A stretch of DNA of 64,000 bases from Rhodobacter sp. (GCA_027484145.1 JAIXUH010000013.1:434001-498000), one strand, 5' to 3'; shown: positions 9,801-18,208, counted from the stretch's first letter. Translations and numbers: made by a program. The notes: generated from the letters alone by a model not told the origin.

Positions 9801-10189
9801 TCGAAGCCGGCCACAAGCGCGCGCAGCCCATCGTGATGACATCCATCGCCATGTCGGCCGGCATGTTGCCGTCAGCTCTGGGTGTGGGCGAAGGTGGGGC
9901 ATTCCGCGCGCCAATGGCCATTGCCGTGATCGGCGGCATCATCGTGTCCACCGTCCTCAGCCTTGTCGTGGTGCCTTCGGTCTATCTGATCATGGATGAC
10001 GTCAGCCGCCTGATGGGTTGGGTCTTCAGCCGCGTTGTCGGCAAGAAAGAGCAAGAGGCTGACCAACCCTCGCCCGAGACTCTGGCCGAACGGATCGCAC
10101 TTCTGGATGCGGAACAGCGGTCCATGCGCGACCGGCTGGAGGCGATCAGCGGGCCAAGGGCGGTCAAACCATTGGAAGCGGCCGAGTAA
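6869..10189 (+). CDS. RND-family multidrug efflux pump permease
   Basis: A 1106-residue inner-membrane transporter of the AcrB/MexB superfamily that drives export by proton influx. It has the family start (NPIAPLLAFFLFMVLGWQSF), two large periplasmic loops after TM1 and TM7, and TM4 with the paired acidic proton-relay residues (GILVDDAIVEIEN). The C-terminal half repeats the pattern (LMGIVAKNAILLIDFA). It is slightly longer than the usual 1040 or so, with a charged cytoplasmic tail. It follows the adaptor gene by 12 bases. No outer-membrane factor gene is adjacent, so the pump probably shares a TolC elsewhere. The substrate is unknown. Confidence 0.92.
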   Translation: MNFSAWAIRNPIAPLLAFFLFMVLGWQSFNNLPITRFPNIDVPLVAISVAQPGAAPAEMETQITKEIEDAVAGISGVKNVTSSVTDGVSSTAVEFRMEVPTDKAVQDVKDAVDQIRGELPSDVEAPIVSRIDVEGQAIMTFSISAPNLTMEEISWFVDDTVTRALQGRPGIGRVTRVGGADREIRIELDPVRLDGYGVTAQQVSAQIAATNINLGSGRLDLGSSQQVIRTLGDSGTVERLAATTIALPSGRFVKLSDLGEVRDTYEDLKSFTRIDGAPAVSFLVFRSKGASEVSVAEVTNKVVDQLRIENPDKEITLIDDSVFYTYGNYTAAIHTLLEGALLAVIVVMLFLRNWRATLIAAVALPLSAVPTFWLMDMLGFSLNLVSFLALTLATGILVDDAIVEIENIARHIRMGKTPYRAAIEAADEIGLAVIATTFTIVAVFVPVSFMPGIPGQYFEQFGLTVAISVLFSLLVARLITPMMAAYLMRGHDAVGHGEGHRDGLFMRGYLWMVELTTKVRQVPGVRWLKFPTYYATLVASMIVVIFSVQAMLAVPGSLFPPEDESRITISVELPPGATLDDTAVATEAMRKAVTDIDGVKSVLVVGGSTPLGDRDIRRASVTIILDRLDNGLERKLSDLFQKIPVVGPMLPVSPPEGRIRPQEEIEAVVFERLRTIPDIRAFKLGGPGGGGRPFQFNILSTDEDDLNLAVQKIEAAVLAEPMLVNASTESALPRPEIQITPRADEAARLGVTVQQIAAIVRVATIGDSSAALGKLSIDNRQIAIRVQMNELTRQDIARIAALKVPTATGPVPLSAVALVEVSEGPSIVKRLNRQRVATIGADIAPGFVLDQATARFNEILPTLNLPASVKVTPSGDAEVQAELLSSFVNAMVMGVLLMMFVLILLFKSVLQPVTIIFSLLLSVGGVAAALIITQNPLSMPVLIGILMLMGIVAKNAILLIDFAIEMRARGMGRIAAVIEAGHKRAQPIVMTSIAMSAGMLPSALGVGEGGAFRAPMAIAVIGGIIVSTVLSLVVVPSVYLIMDDVSRLMGWVFSRVVGKKEQEADQPSPETLAERIALLDAEQRSMRDRLEAISGPRAVKPLEAAE

Positions 10190-10193
10190 GACA

Positions 10194-10215
10194 AAGGGGG
10201 CCTGCGGGCCCCCTT
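10194..10215. terminator. Bidirectional intrinsic terminator
   Basis: AAGGGGGCC / GGCCCCCTT forms a perfect 9-bp stem with a four-base TGCG loop, A/T-flanked on both sides. It sits between the convergent RND gene and the ureohydrolase gene and overlaps the latter's stop codon, so it can serve both directions. Confidence 0.8.
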
Positions 10216-11170
10216 ATCGTTTCACGCCCTGCGGCACGCCGGGCAGAACACACAGCATTTCATACAGCAGGTTCGCCCCGATCAGCGCCGTGTTGCCCGA
10301 CGGGTCATAGGGGGGCGACACCTCGACCAGATCGCCGCCCACAAGGTTCAGCCCCGCACAGCCGCGCACGATCTCCAGCCCCTGCCAGATGGTCAATCCG
10401 CCGGGTTCCACAGTGCCGGTGCCGGGTGCAAAGGCGGGGTCAAGGCTGTCGATGTCATAGGACAGATAGACCGGCGCATCACCGATCTTTGCCCGCACCT
10501 CTTCCATCAAGGGTTTCAGGCTGCGGTTCCAGCAATCCTCGGCCTGCACCACTGTCCAGCCGTTCTTGCGACCCCAGTCGAAATCCTCGGGGCTGTAACC
10601 CGTGCCGCGCAGACCGATTTGAAACACCTTGTCGTTCTGCAGGCAGCCATCTTCCCATGCGCGACGGAAGGGGCAGCCGTGGGCGACCTTTTCGCCGAAC
10701 ATGGTGTCGTTGATATCAGCGTGGGCATCGACGTGGATCAGCGCCACAGGCCCATGCTTTTTCTTGATGGCACGCAGAATGGGCCATGTCAGCGTATGGT
10801 CACCGCCAAGGGTCAGCGGTGTGATGCCCGCCGCCAGCACGGTGTCATAATGCGCGGTGATGATGTCGACCGTCTTTTTCAGATCAAAGGTGTTGATCGC
10901 CACATCGCCCAGATCCGCCACCTGCAGATGGTCAAACGGGGCGGCCCCAGTCGCCATGTTGTAGGGGCGCAGCATACGGGATTCGTCCCTGATCTGGCGC
11001 GGGCCAAGCCGCGTGCCGGGGCGGTTTGACGTGCCATGATCCATCGGAATGCCGATGAAACCCACATCGATGCCATCAAGGCTATCTGCGGTCGGCAGGC
11101 GCATCATGGTGGCCGGGCCACCAAAGCGCGGCATGTCGTTGCCGCCCAAGGGTTGATTGAATTGGGTCAT
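10214..11170 (-). CDS. Ureohydrolase, guanidinobutyrase/agmatinase family
   Basis: A 318-residue arginase-superfamily enzyme that removes urea from a guanidino compound using two Mn ions. All metal-ligand motifs are present: GGDHT, HVDAHAD, and SYDIDSLDP. The N-terminus QPLGGNDMPRFGGPATMMRL and the end ANLLYEMLCVLPGV match the 4-guanidinobutyrase/3-guanidinopropionase branch better than classical SpeB, as far as I recall those sequences. Guanidinobutyrase yields GABA plus urea. The start is the ATG at 11170, whose ATGA overlaps the upstream gene's stop. It is the last gene of a polyamine-type ABC operon, which supports import and hydrolysis of a guanidino compound. Confidence 0.85.
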   Translation of the reverse strand: MTQFNQPLGGNDMPRFGGPATMMRLPTADSLDGIDVGFIGIPMDHGTSNRPGTRLGPRQIRDESRMLRPYNMATGAAPFDHLQVADLGDVAINTFDLKKTVDIITAHYDTVLAAGITPLTLGGDHTLTWPILRAIKKKHGPVALIHVDAHADINDTMFGEKVAHGCPFRRAWEDGCLQNDKVFQIGLRGTGYSPEDFDWGRKNGWTVVQAEDCWNRSLKPLMEEVRAKIGDAPVYLSYDIDSLDPAFAPGTGTVEPGGLTIWQGLEIVRGCAGLNLVGGDLVEVSPPYDPSGNTALIGANLLYEMLCVLPGVPQGVKR

Positions 11171-11895
11171 TGGTCTTTTCCCCTTAGCCACTGCGTTATG
11201 ATCTCTTTGTGCCGCGCGCCCGAATAGCTGGGAAAATGTCCGCCGTGCACTACCCGAACCGGCAGGCGCAGCAGGCGTTCCATCGAACGGCGATATTGGT
11301 CTTGTTCCTGCGCTGTCACGCCTTCGATCAACTCGCCATCATAGACGATGTCGCCGGAAAACAGCACGCCCGTGGCCACCTCCCATAAGGCGATGCCACC
11401 GGGGGAATGGCCGGGGGTGTGAATCACCTCGAACCGCCGGTCGCCCAGATCGATAATGTCGCCATCCCACAGCAAGCGCGTGGCGGGGGCCGCTTTGACC
11501 GCATAGGTCGAGGATTGATAGGGCGCAGGGGGCAGCGCGGTAAAGATGTCGTCCGTCACATACTTGTCGGCAAAGGTGTTGGCACGGGTCGGCGCACGCA
11601 GCAGATGCGCCTCGGCCCCATGGCACAGGCGGCAGGCAAATTCGTGGTGGCAGCCAACATGGTCAAAATGGGTATGGCTCGCTACCGCCTCCATCGGCTT
11701 TTCGGTGACCAGTGGCACCAGATCGCGCAAGCTGACCACCCCCATGCCGCTGTCCACCAGCATATCACGGTCACGTCCCCGCACATGCCAGACGTTGCAG
11801 CGATAGAATTCGACGATATGCGGCTCATCAATCATGGTCACGCCATCGCCCATCGGACGAATGCGCCACCAGTCTTTCGGTTCCATCCGTTGCAT
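11167..11895 (-). CDS. Metallo-beta-lactamase-fold hydrolase
   Basis: A 242-residue protein with the metal-binding signature HTHFDH, a later HTPGHSPGG, a GD motif (FSGDIVYDGE) and a C-terminal GGH. These are the ligands of a binuclear metallo-hydrolase of the glyoxalase II-like group. The ATG overlaps the stop of the ABC ATPase gene (TGATG), and its own stop overlaps the ureohydrolase start, so it sits inside the guanidino/polyamine operon. It might hydrolyse a thioester, lactam or lactone formed in that pathway. The substrate is not readable. Confidence 0.75.
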   Translation of the reverse strand: MQRMEPKDWWRIRPMGDGVTMIDEPHIVEFYRCNVWHVRGRDRDMLVDSGMGVVSLRDLVPLVTEKPMEAVASHTHFDHVGCHHEFACRLCHGAEAHLLRAPTRANTFADKYVTDDIFTALPPAPYQSSTYAVKAAPATRLLWDGDIIDLGDRRFEVIHTPGHSPGGIALWEVATGVLFSGDIVYDGELIEGVTAQEQDQYRRSMERLLRLPVRVVHGGHFPSYSGARHKEIITQWLRGKDQ

Positions 11896-12887
11896 CACGC
11901 CTCCAGCACCACAAAGTCACGTGCGCCAAGGTCCATCACCTGCCCCTCGGTCACATCTGAACCCTGCGGTAGATGCACCACAAGACGCAAGTCGGGCGCG
12001 GCTTCTGGCACCACATGCGCGCGCACATGGGTGCCAAAGAAAGCCACATCGGCGATCCTGCAAGGCCCGATCCGCAGGGCGCCACCTTCCACGACCGATT
12101 CAGGGCGCAGGCACAGCACGCCCGTGGCGCCCAATTGCGGGAACAAACGTGTGGTGGCCAGGGAGATGCGGTTGACCTCACCCATGAAACCGGCGGTGAA
12201 CAGGCTTTTTGGGCGTAGATAGACCCGTTTTGGCGGGCCTTCATCCTCGATCCGGCCCGCGTTCATCACCACGATGCGGTCGGCGATGGCCATGGCTTCT
12301 TCCTGATCATGGGTCACATGCACAAAGGTTGTTCCCACACGGCGCTGGATCGCCTTCAACTCATCCTGCATCTGGCGACGCAGTTTCAGGTCCAAGGCAC
12401 CCAAGGGTTCATCCAGCAACAGCACATCGGGTTCCACCGCCAAGGCACGTGCCAAGGCAACCCGCTGGCGCTGCCCGCCCGAAAGCTCATGCGGGCGACG
12501 TTCGCCACGCCCATCCAGACCGACCAGAGCCAGCATCTCTGCAGCCCGTGCCAACCGCTCGACCCGCGCCACCCCGCGCATTCGCAGGCCAAAGGCGACG
12601 TTGTCGGCCAGCGTCATGTGGGGGAACAGCGCGTAATCCTGAAACACGGTTGTCGTGGGCCGGTCTTTTGGTGGGATCCCGGCCATGTTGCGCCCGCCAA
12701 TCAGGATCTGGCCCGCGGTCGGCTCATCAAACCCGCCGATCATGTTCAACAGCGTGGTCTTGCCGCACCCCGAAGGGCCAAGCAGCACCACGAATTCCCC
12801 CGCCGCAATCTCAAGCGACACATCCTCCAGCACCGCGGCTGCACCATAGCGACGGCTGACCGCCTGAACAGAAACGCCTGCGGTCAC
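11895..12887 (-). CDS. ABC transporter ATPase, PotA-like (system 1)
   Basis: A 330-residue ATPase with Walker A (GPSGCGKTT), Q-loop ([11 protein letters not shown]), signature [15 protein letters not shown], Walker [12 protein letters not shown] and switch histidine VTHDQ. The C-terminal TOBE-type beta domain (about 240-330) is typical of importers for spermidine/putrescine, iron and related solutes. The start is a GTG that overlaps the stop of the upstream permease gene (GTGA). It powers the importer formed with the two permeases and the binding protein just upstream in the operon. Confidence 0.9.
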   Translation of the reverse strand: MTAGVSVQAVSRRYGAAAVLEDVSLEIAAGEFVVLLGPSGCGKTTLLNMIGGFDEPTAGQILIGGRNMAGIPPKDRPTTTVFQDYALFPHMTLADNVAFGLRMRGVARVERLARAAEMLALVGLDGRGERRPHELSGGQRQRVALARALAVEPDVLLLDEPLGALDLKLRRQMQDELKAIQRRVGTTFVHVTHDQEEAMAIADRIVVMNAGRIEDEGPPKRVYLRPKSLFTAGFMGEVNRISLATTRLFPQLGATGVLCLRPESVVEGGALRIGPCRIADVAFFGTHVRAHVVPEAAPDLRLVVHLPQGSDVTEGQVMDLGARDFVVLEA

Positions 12888-13651
12888 TTCTTCCCCCGAA
12901 AAACAAAAAGCTCCAGCGCCAGAACCGCGGTCACGGACACCAAAAACACCAAAGACCCCACGGCGTTGGTCTTGGGAGACAGGCCCGATTTCAACAGCGA
13001 CCAGATTTCGACTGGCAAGGTCACGTCAAAACGCGTCAGCAGGAAGGCGATGATGAACTCATCCCAACTGAAGGTGACGGACAGGAAGAACGCCGCCGCC
13101 ATGGGGGCCGCCAGCATGGGCGCGCTGACAAGGGTCAACACTCGCCATTCCGATGCGCCCAGATCGCGCGCGGCGCGTTCGGCTGATTTCTGATGGTCGC
13201 CCATCGCCGCATACAGAATGGCAAAGCACAAAGGCAGGTTGATGACCACATGCCCCACCCCCGTGGCCCAGAGTGAGGGGCGCAGGCCCATCTGGTTGAA
13301 CTGGTTCAAGAGCCCAAGCGCGATGATCAGGTAGCTGACCGTCATCGGCGCAATCAGCACCCCGCGCATCAGTACAGACCCCGGCAACCGCACCCGCGCC
13401 AAACCATGCGCCGCCAGAAACCCAAGGACAAGCGCTACGGCGGATGACACAACCGCCACCATTGCCGAATTCAATAGCGCCGCGGTCAGGTCGCGGTCGG
13501 CCAGCACCTGCCCGTACCATTTCAATGTGGCACCCTGAAACGGCGGCACGGGAAGACGGCCATCCTGAAAGGAAAACACCACCAGAACGCCCACCGGCAG
13601 CAGGATGAACGCATAGGCCAGTGCCAGATAAAGCCAGGACAGCGCTTTCAT
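12884..13651 (-). CDS. ABC transporter permease, PotC-like (system 1)
   Basis: A 255-residue inner-membrane protein with six predicted membrane segments and the EAA-type coupling loop (ERAARDLGASEWRVLTLVSAP) that docks on the ATPase. The ATG at 13651 overlaps the stop of the preceding permease gene (ATGA); longer readings upstream of that ATG run out of frame through the other permease and are not real. It pairs with the second permease to form the channel. Confidence 0.9.
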   Translation of the reverse strand: MKALSWLYLALAYAFILLPVGVLVVFSFQDGRLPVPPFQGATLKWYGQVLADRDLTAALLNSAMVAVVSSAVALVLGFLAAHGLARVRLPGSVLMRGVLIAPMTVSYLIIALGLLNQFNQMGLRPSLWATGVGHVVINLPLCFAILYAAMGDHQKSAERAARDLGASEWRVLTLVSAPMLAAPMAAAFFLSVTFSWDEFIIAFLLTRFDVTLPVEIWSLLKSGLSPKTNAVGSLVFLVSVTAVLALELFVFRGKK

Positions 13652-14496
13652 ACCCGGTCCAACCTCAGCCATTTGGCGCAGGCGAAATAGGCCAGAGTCA
13701 CCACCGCCATCAGCACGACCGACAGGGCCGAGGCGAGGGGGAAGTTCCCCGACCGGCCCAATTGCAGCATGATCAGTTGTGGCAGGGTCAATTCGTTGCC
13801 GCCCCCAAGGATCTGCGGGGTGATGTAATCGCCGATACCCAGCACAAAGGTCAGGAAGGCGCCCGTCACTACCCCCGGCAAGGTCAGAGGCAGGATGACA
13901 TGGGCAAAGACCTGCCAGCGGTTCGCACCCAAATCGGCTGCTGCACGTGCATAGTTGGGCGACAGCTGGATCAGGTTGGCGTAAATCGTCAGCGTCAGCA
14001 GCATGACGAAAAAATGCACAAACCCCGTCACCGTGGCCGCGCGCGACGCGGCGATTTCCAAGGGGCCAAGGCCGACCAGCCCCAGCGTCTTGTTCAGCAC
14101 CCCGTTCTGACCCAACACCAAAAGCCACGAATAGGAGCGCACGACGTAAGACGTCCAGAATGGCAAGACAGCCAGCAGCAAGGCCAGCCGTTGCCATTGG
14201 CGCGGAATGCGAAAGGCGATGATGGCGGCCAAGGGATAGGCCAGCAGGACCGAAATCACCGTGACAATCAGGGTGATCTGCAGGCTGTTCAGCAGCGCCT
14301 GCAACATCACCGGATCGGTCAGAATCCGGGTGTAGTTGCCGGGGTCAAAGGCGGGCACCACGGCCCGCTCTTCCATCCGCGCAAAGGACAGCGCGACCAT
14401 GCCAAGGAAGGGCAGCACAAAGAACAATGCCGTCCACACCAAGGCCGGGGCGACAAGGCCCCAGCCAAGGCGTCGGTCGCGGGTTTGCAGGGTCAC
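13648..14496 (-). CDS. ABC transporter permease, PotB-like (system 1)
   Basis: A 282-residue permease with six membrane segments and an EAA loop (RAAADLGANRWQVFAHVILP). A periplasmic loop follows TM1, as in PotB. I chose the GTG at 14496 because it overlaps the binding-protein stop as GTGA, the pattern seen at every other junction in this operon. An ATG seven codons upstream (14517) would also work. Confidence 0.85.
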   Translation of the reverse strand: MTLQTRDRRLGWGLVAPALVWTALFFVLPFLGMVALSFARMEERAVVPAFDPGNYTRILTDPVMLQALLNSLQITLIVTVISVLLAYPLAAIIAFRIPRQWQRLALLLAVLPFWTSYVVRSYSWLLVLGQNGVLNKTLGLVGLGPLEIAASRAATVTGFVHFFVMLLTLTIYANLIQLSPNYARAAADLGANRWQVFAHVILPLTLPGVVTGAFLTFVLGIGDYITPQILGGGNELTLPQLIMLQLGRSGNFPLASALSVVLMAVVTLAYFACAKWLRLDRV

Positions 14497-15536
14497 TGCT
14501 GCAGCATCTCGGTCCACATATCCTGCATCGCGGTGTCCAGCGCGGCATCGGGAATCGGGTAAAGCTGCGCACGCTTCAGGAACTCGGCCTGCTCATCCCA
14601 GCGCAGAATGGCCTTTTGCTCCGGGGTCAGTACATCGCCCGCCTTGGCATTGGCAGGCATCCCCCAATAGCAGGACGACGTGGCAAGACGGGCCTGCCCT
14701 TCCGGGCTGGTGATGTACTTCACGAACTCCAGTGCCATATCGGGTTGGGTCGATCCTGCGACAACGCCAATCGATTGCGCCCAGCGCAGACCGCCTTGCT
14801 TGGGGATCGTCCAGTCAAGGTTCGGGTTGTCGGCGGCCAGAACGGCAGTCACCCACTCGCCACCACCGATCATGATGTCCACCTCGCCCGTCGCAAGCGC
14901 GGTTTGGGCGGATACCACATCCGACACTTGCTTCGACGCCGCCTTCAGTTTGAACAACGGGTCTTTCAGCGTGGCGAGCGTATCGGCGGTGATATCCTTC
15001 GTGGCCACCCCCTGACCAAGCGCAACCAGACCCAGCACCGGCAGGTAATAGTCATAGATCGCGATGCGCCCATCATACTTGCCGCTGGTCAACGTGGCCA
15101 TGTCGGCCATATCGGCGGGGTCCACCTTGGTTTTGTCATAGGCGATGGTGTTGTAGCCGAATTTCTCGGTCACGGCATAGGTCTTGCCGCCAACCATGTT
15201 GTTTTCAGCCATCACCAGTTCGGGGAAAAAGTCTGCGGTTGCCAGTTGATCGGGCGCGATTTCGGCCAGATGGCCACCTTCCACCGCGCGGCCCACATCC
15301 ACCGCGTCAATCACCAGCACATCCCAGTCGCCGGGCTGCGACTGTTCCAGAATGGCAAGGCCGGCTGCCGTGCCTTCATATTCCTTGAGGTTCACCTTGA
15401 TGCCGTGCTTTTCCTCGAACGGCTGCACAAGCGCCGGATCAGTATGGTCGCACCACACAAGGGCATTCAACTCTTGCGACAATGCAGGGCTGGCGGTCAG
15501 CAAGGCCAGAACGGAAACAGATGCAAAACGGGCCAT
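14493..15536 (-). CDS. ABC transporter periplasmic substrate-binding protein (system 1)
   Basis: A 347-residue exported protein of the spermidine/putrescine-binding (PotD) type. The signal peptide is residues 1-20 (MARFASVSVLALLTASPALS). The mature chain begins LNALVWCDHTDPALVQPFEEKHGIKV-like, as is usual for family 1 binding proteins, and contains GKTYAVTEKFGYNTIAYD. ACAGGAGAG precedes the ATG at 15536. It is the first gene of the operon and faces a divergent tetR. Given the ureohydrolase at the operon end, the ligand may be a guanidino compound or polyamine rather than spermidine itself. Confidence 0.86.
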   Translation of the reverse strand: MARFASVSVLALLTASPALSQELNALVWCDHTDPALVQPFEEKHGIKVNLKEYEGTAAGLAILEQSQPGDWDVLVIDAVDVGRAVEGGHLAEIAPDQLATADFFPELVMAENNMVGGKTYAVTEKFGYNTIAYDKTKVDPADMADMATLTSGKYDGRIAIYDYYLPVLGLVALGQGVATKDITADTLATLKDPLFKLKAASKQVSDVVSAQTALATGEVDIMIGGGEWVTAVLAADNPNLDWTIPKQGGLRWAQSIGVVAGSTQPDMALEFVKYITSPEGQARLATSSCYWGMPANAKAGDVLTPEQKAILRWDEQAEFLKRAQLYPIPDAALDTAMQDMWTEMLQQ

Positions 15537-15595
15537 TTTTCTCTCCTGTTGGGTGCGCTCTGACGGCGCTCTCGACAAAATAATGAAGTTCGTTC

Positions 15596-15619
15596 AATTT
15601 TGAAGTCAACGTCAAAATT
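15596..15619. promoter_or_regulatory. Inverted repeat between divergent tetR and ABC operon
   Basis: AATTTTGA and TCAAAATT form perfect 8-bp arms around an 8-base spacer, in the 101-base region between the two divergent starts. It is well placed to be the operator of the adjacent TetR protein, controlling both directions. Confidence 0.5.
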
Positions 15620-15637
15620 CAGGCATTGTGAAAACAG

Positions 15638-16249
15638 ATGACAGGCCTGCGCGCCAGACAAAAAGCCGACCGAAACCGCCGGATGCTGGAATCCGCAGCG
15701 ACGCTTTTTCACGCGCAGGGATATGCTGCCGCGCGCATCGAAGATATTGCGGCGGCGGCTGATGTTTCTGTTGGCACCTTCTACAATTACTTTGCCACCA
15801 AGGGGGATGTGCTTTTGGCCATCGTGTCGATGGAGGTGGAAGATGTGCTGGAACAGGGGCGTGCCATCGTCGCCAATCCGCCGCGCGACACAGCCATGGC
15901 CTTGCAGGCGCTGATCAGCGGCTACTACGATCATTCGTTGGTCTATCTGACCAAGGAGATGTGGCGCACAGCCATGGCCCTTTCCATCGAGGCGCCGGAT
16001 ACCCCGTTTTCGCGCCGCTATACCCAGTTGGACGGCCTGCTGTGCGATCAGGTTTGCGCCTTGGTCCGGCAGTTGCAGGCTTTGGGCTGTATTCGCCCCG
16101 ATTGTGATACCCGCGCGATTGGCGAGGTGATCTTTAACAACCTGAACAGCATGTTCACCGAATTTGTGCGCGATGACGCCATGCCTGTGGCCACGCTCAA
16201 TGCGATGGTGGGTCGGCAAAATGCGAGTCTGTCCGTTCTGTTGCGCTAG
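15638..16249 (+). CDS. TetR-family regulator of polyamine-type ABC operon
   Basis: A 203-residue TetR protein with a clear N-terminal helix-turn-helix (ARIEDIAAAADVSVGTFYNY). It is divergent from the binding-protein gene of ABC system 1 and probably represses it until the imported compound or a product binds. It ends immediately next to the stop of the convergent metal ATPase gene, with no spare bases between. Confidence 0.85.
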   Translation: MTGLRARQKADRNRRMLESAATLFHAQGYAAARIEDIAAAADVSVGTFYNYFATKGDVLLAIVSMEVEDVLEQGRAIVANPPRDTAMALQALISGYYDHSLVYLTKEMWRTAMALSIEAPDTPFSRRYTQLDGLLCDQVCALVRQLQALGCIRPDCDTRAIGEVIFNNLNSMFTEFVRDDAMPVATLNAMVGRQNASLSVLLR

Positions 16250-18130
16250 TCAAGTTGTGCGGATCGGGTCCCACAACAGGCGCAACCCGTTCAGCACCAC
16301 CAACAATGTGCCCCCTTCGTGCCCGATCACGGCAAGCGGCAAGGGCAGTTCAAAGAACAGCCCGCCCGTCACCAGCACAACCATCGCGCCGATGGCAAAG
16401 ATCAGGTTTTGTCGGATGATCCGCGCCGTGCGCCGCGACAGGCGATAGGCGGCGGCCAGACGGCCCATATCTTCGGCCAAGAGCGCCACATCAGCGGCTT
16501 GTAAGGCAACCTCGCTGCCTGCAGCCCCCATGGCAATGCCCACATCAGCGCGGGCAAGGGCGGCGGCGTCGTTCACCCCATCGCCGACAAAGGCAACGGC
16601 TCCATCCTTGGCTAGGCGATCCACAAGCGTGACCTTGTCGCCCGGCAACAGGTCGGCGTGCACATCGGTCACACCCAATTCCTGCGCAATGCGCTGCGCC
16701 ACAGGTGAACGGTCGCCTGTCATCATGACAATGCGTGAGACACCTGCAGCGCGCAGGGCCGCAATCCCTTGGGCCGACGACGGGCGCGCCGTATCGGCCA
16801 CCGAAACCGCGCCGATCAGGTGGTTGCCGCGCCCCAGATACACCACGGTCTGCGACGCCCGCTGCAAACCTGCAAGCGCCGGAAGCGTCAGGTCTGCACC
16901 CATGCGGGCGGCCAGACGCGGGTTTCCGGCCCAGACCTCGCCCAGATCATCGCGCCCGATGATCCCTTCGGACGGGGTTGATCTGACATCAAGGATAGGG
17001 GCCAGGACCAGACCACGCGCAGTCGCCTCGCGCCGGATGGCCGCCGCGATGGGATGCTCGGATTGCGCCTCGACCCCAGCCAGAAGTGACAGCAGCGCCG
17101 GTTCGTCGCCCGTCAGCACCACAATGCTTTGCACATCCGCCCGGCCAGTTGTCAGGGTTCCGGTCTTGTCAAAGGCAAAGGTCTTGACGCGTGCCAAGTT
17201 CTCCATCGCGGCACCGCCCTTGAACAGGACACCGCCGCGCGCCGCCGACGACAAGGCCGACAGAATCGCAGCGGGAACCGAGATGACGACGGCACAGGGG
17301 CTTGCCGCCACCAACAGCGTGGCAGCACGATAGAGTGCCACCTGATTGTCCAGACCCCACAGCCGCATGGCACCATAGGCAAGGATCGCACCACCTAGAA
17401 CGGCCCAAGTATAGCGCTGACCAAACCAGTCACTGAACCGTTCCGACGGGGCTTTGGTCGCCTGCGCCTCAGTCACCATCTGGATCATCCGCGCCACAGT
17501 GCTTTCGCCCAAGGCACGCTCCACCTGCATGGTCAGAACGGCGTCAAGGTTGACGGTTGCCTCTTGAACCAAGGCACCGACACCCTTGCTGACAGGCAGG
17601 CTTTCGCCGGTGATCGTGCTTTCGTCCAGCGACCCTTCGCCTGCCACGATCCGACCATCCACAGGCACCCGCGCACCGGGGCGCAGGATCAACCGGTCAC
17701 CGGGGCGCACATCAGAGACCGGCACCTCTTCAACGCCTGCAGCAGTCTCTCGCAAGGCAGTTTCGGGGCGCAGTGCCATCAGCGCCTCAACCGCGCGTCG
17801 GGCCCGGCCCATAGCTCGGTGTTCAAGGGTTCCGGCGATGGAAAACAGAACCAGCAGAACCGCCCCTTCCAGCGTCGCGCCAACCATGGCCGCCGCACCG
17901 GCCGCAATCACCATCAACAGGTCAATGTCCAGAATCCGTTCGCGAAACAATGCGACCATCGCCGTCCACGCCGCCGGCAAACCCGCCGCCGCATAAACCA
18001 CCACCAGCCCAACACCCGCAGCAAAACCAAGCGGGGTCAGGAACGTATCCACTAGTGCAACAAACAGACCCGCCGTTGCCGACCCGGTCAGCCACAATTC
18101 CGCGGGGTGGCTGCTGTCGTGGTCGTGCAT
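16250..18130 (-). CDS. P1B-4-type heavy-metal ATPase (Co/Fe/Zn-type exporter)
   Basis: A 626-residue P-type ATPase. It has TGES (174-177) in the actuator domain, the phosphorylation motif DKTGT at D321, and GDGVNDAAALARADVGIAMG in the hinge. The intramembrane motif is SPC (277-279), not the CPC of Cu or Zn/Cd pumps, and the C-terminal membrane segment carries HEGGT (about 604-608). SPC plus HEGG defines the P1B-4 group (CoaT, CtpD, Nia), which exports Co2+, Fe2+, Ni2+ or Zn2+. There is no N-terminal metal-binding domain, only a short MHDHDSSH. I used the ATG at 18130; an upstream in-frame start at 18190 would add 20 unlikely residues. Confidence 0.87.
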   Translation of the reverse strand: MHDHDSSHPAELWLTGSATAGLFVALVDTFLTPLGFAAGVGLVVVYAAAGLPAAWTAMVALFRERILDIDLLMVIAAGAAAMVGATLEGAVLLVLFSIAGTLEHRAMGRARRAVEALMALRPETALRETAAGVEEVPVSDVRPGDRLILRPGARVPVDGRIVAGEGSLDESTITGESLPVSKGVGALVQEATVNLDAVLTMQVERALGESTVARMIQMVTEAQATKAPSERFSDWFGQRYTWAVLGGAILAYGAMRLWGLDNQVALYRAATLLVAASPCAVVISVPAAILSALSSAARGGVLFKGGAAMENLARVKTFAFDKTGTLTTGRADVQSIVVLTGDEPALLSLLAGVEAQSEHPIAAAIRREATARGLVLAPILDVRSTPSEGIIGRDDLGEVWAGNPRLAARMGADLTLPALAGLQRASQTVVYLGRGNHLIGAVSVADTARPSSAQGIAALRAAGVSRIVMMTGDRSPVAQRIAQELGVTDVHADLLPGDKVTLVDRLAKDGAVAFVGDGVNDAAALARADVGIAMGAAGSEVALQAADVALLAEDMGRLAAAYRLSRRTARIIRQNLIFAIGAMVVLVTGGLFFELPLPLAVIGHEGGTLLVVLNGLRLLWDPIRTT

Positions 18131-18208
18131 GGGATTGGTCCGTTCTCTGTGGTCGGCATCATCGCTTGTGCTGATACCAGCCGCAACCAATGACCACCTT
18201 GACTCAGG

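Noticed and set aside
13652-14197. N-terminal extension of the second permease of ABC system 1
   Set aside because: The extra residues run out of frame through the first permease gene; the ATGA overlap at 13648-13651 and the membrane-segment start fix the true beginning.
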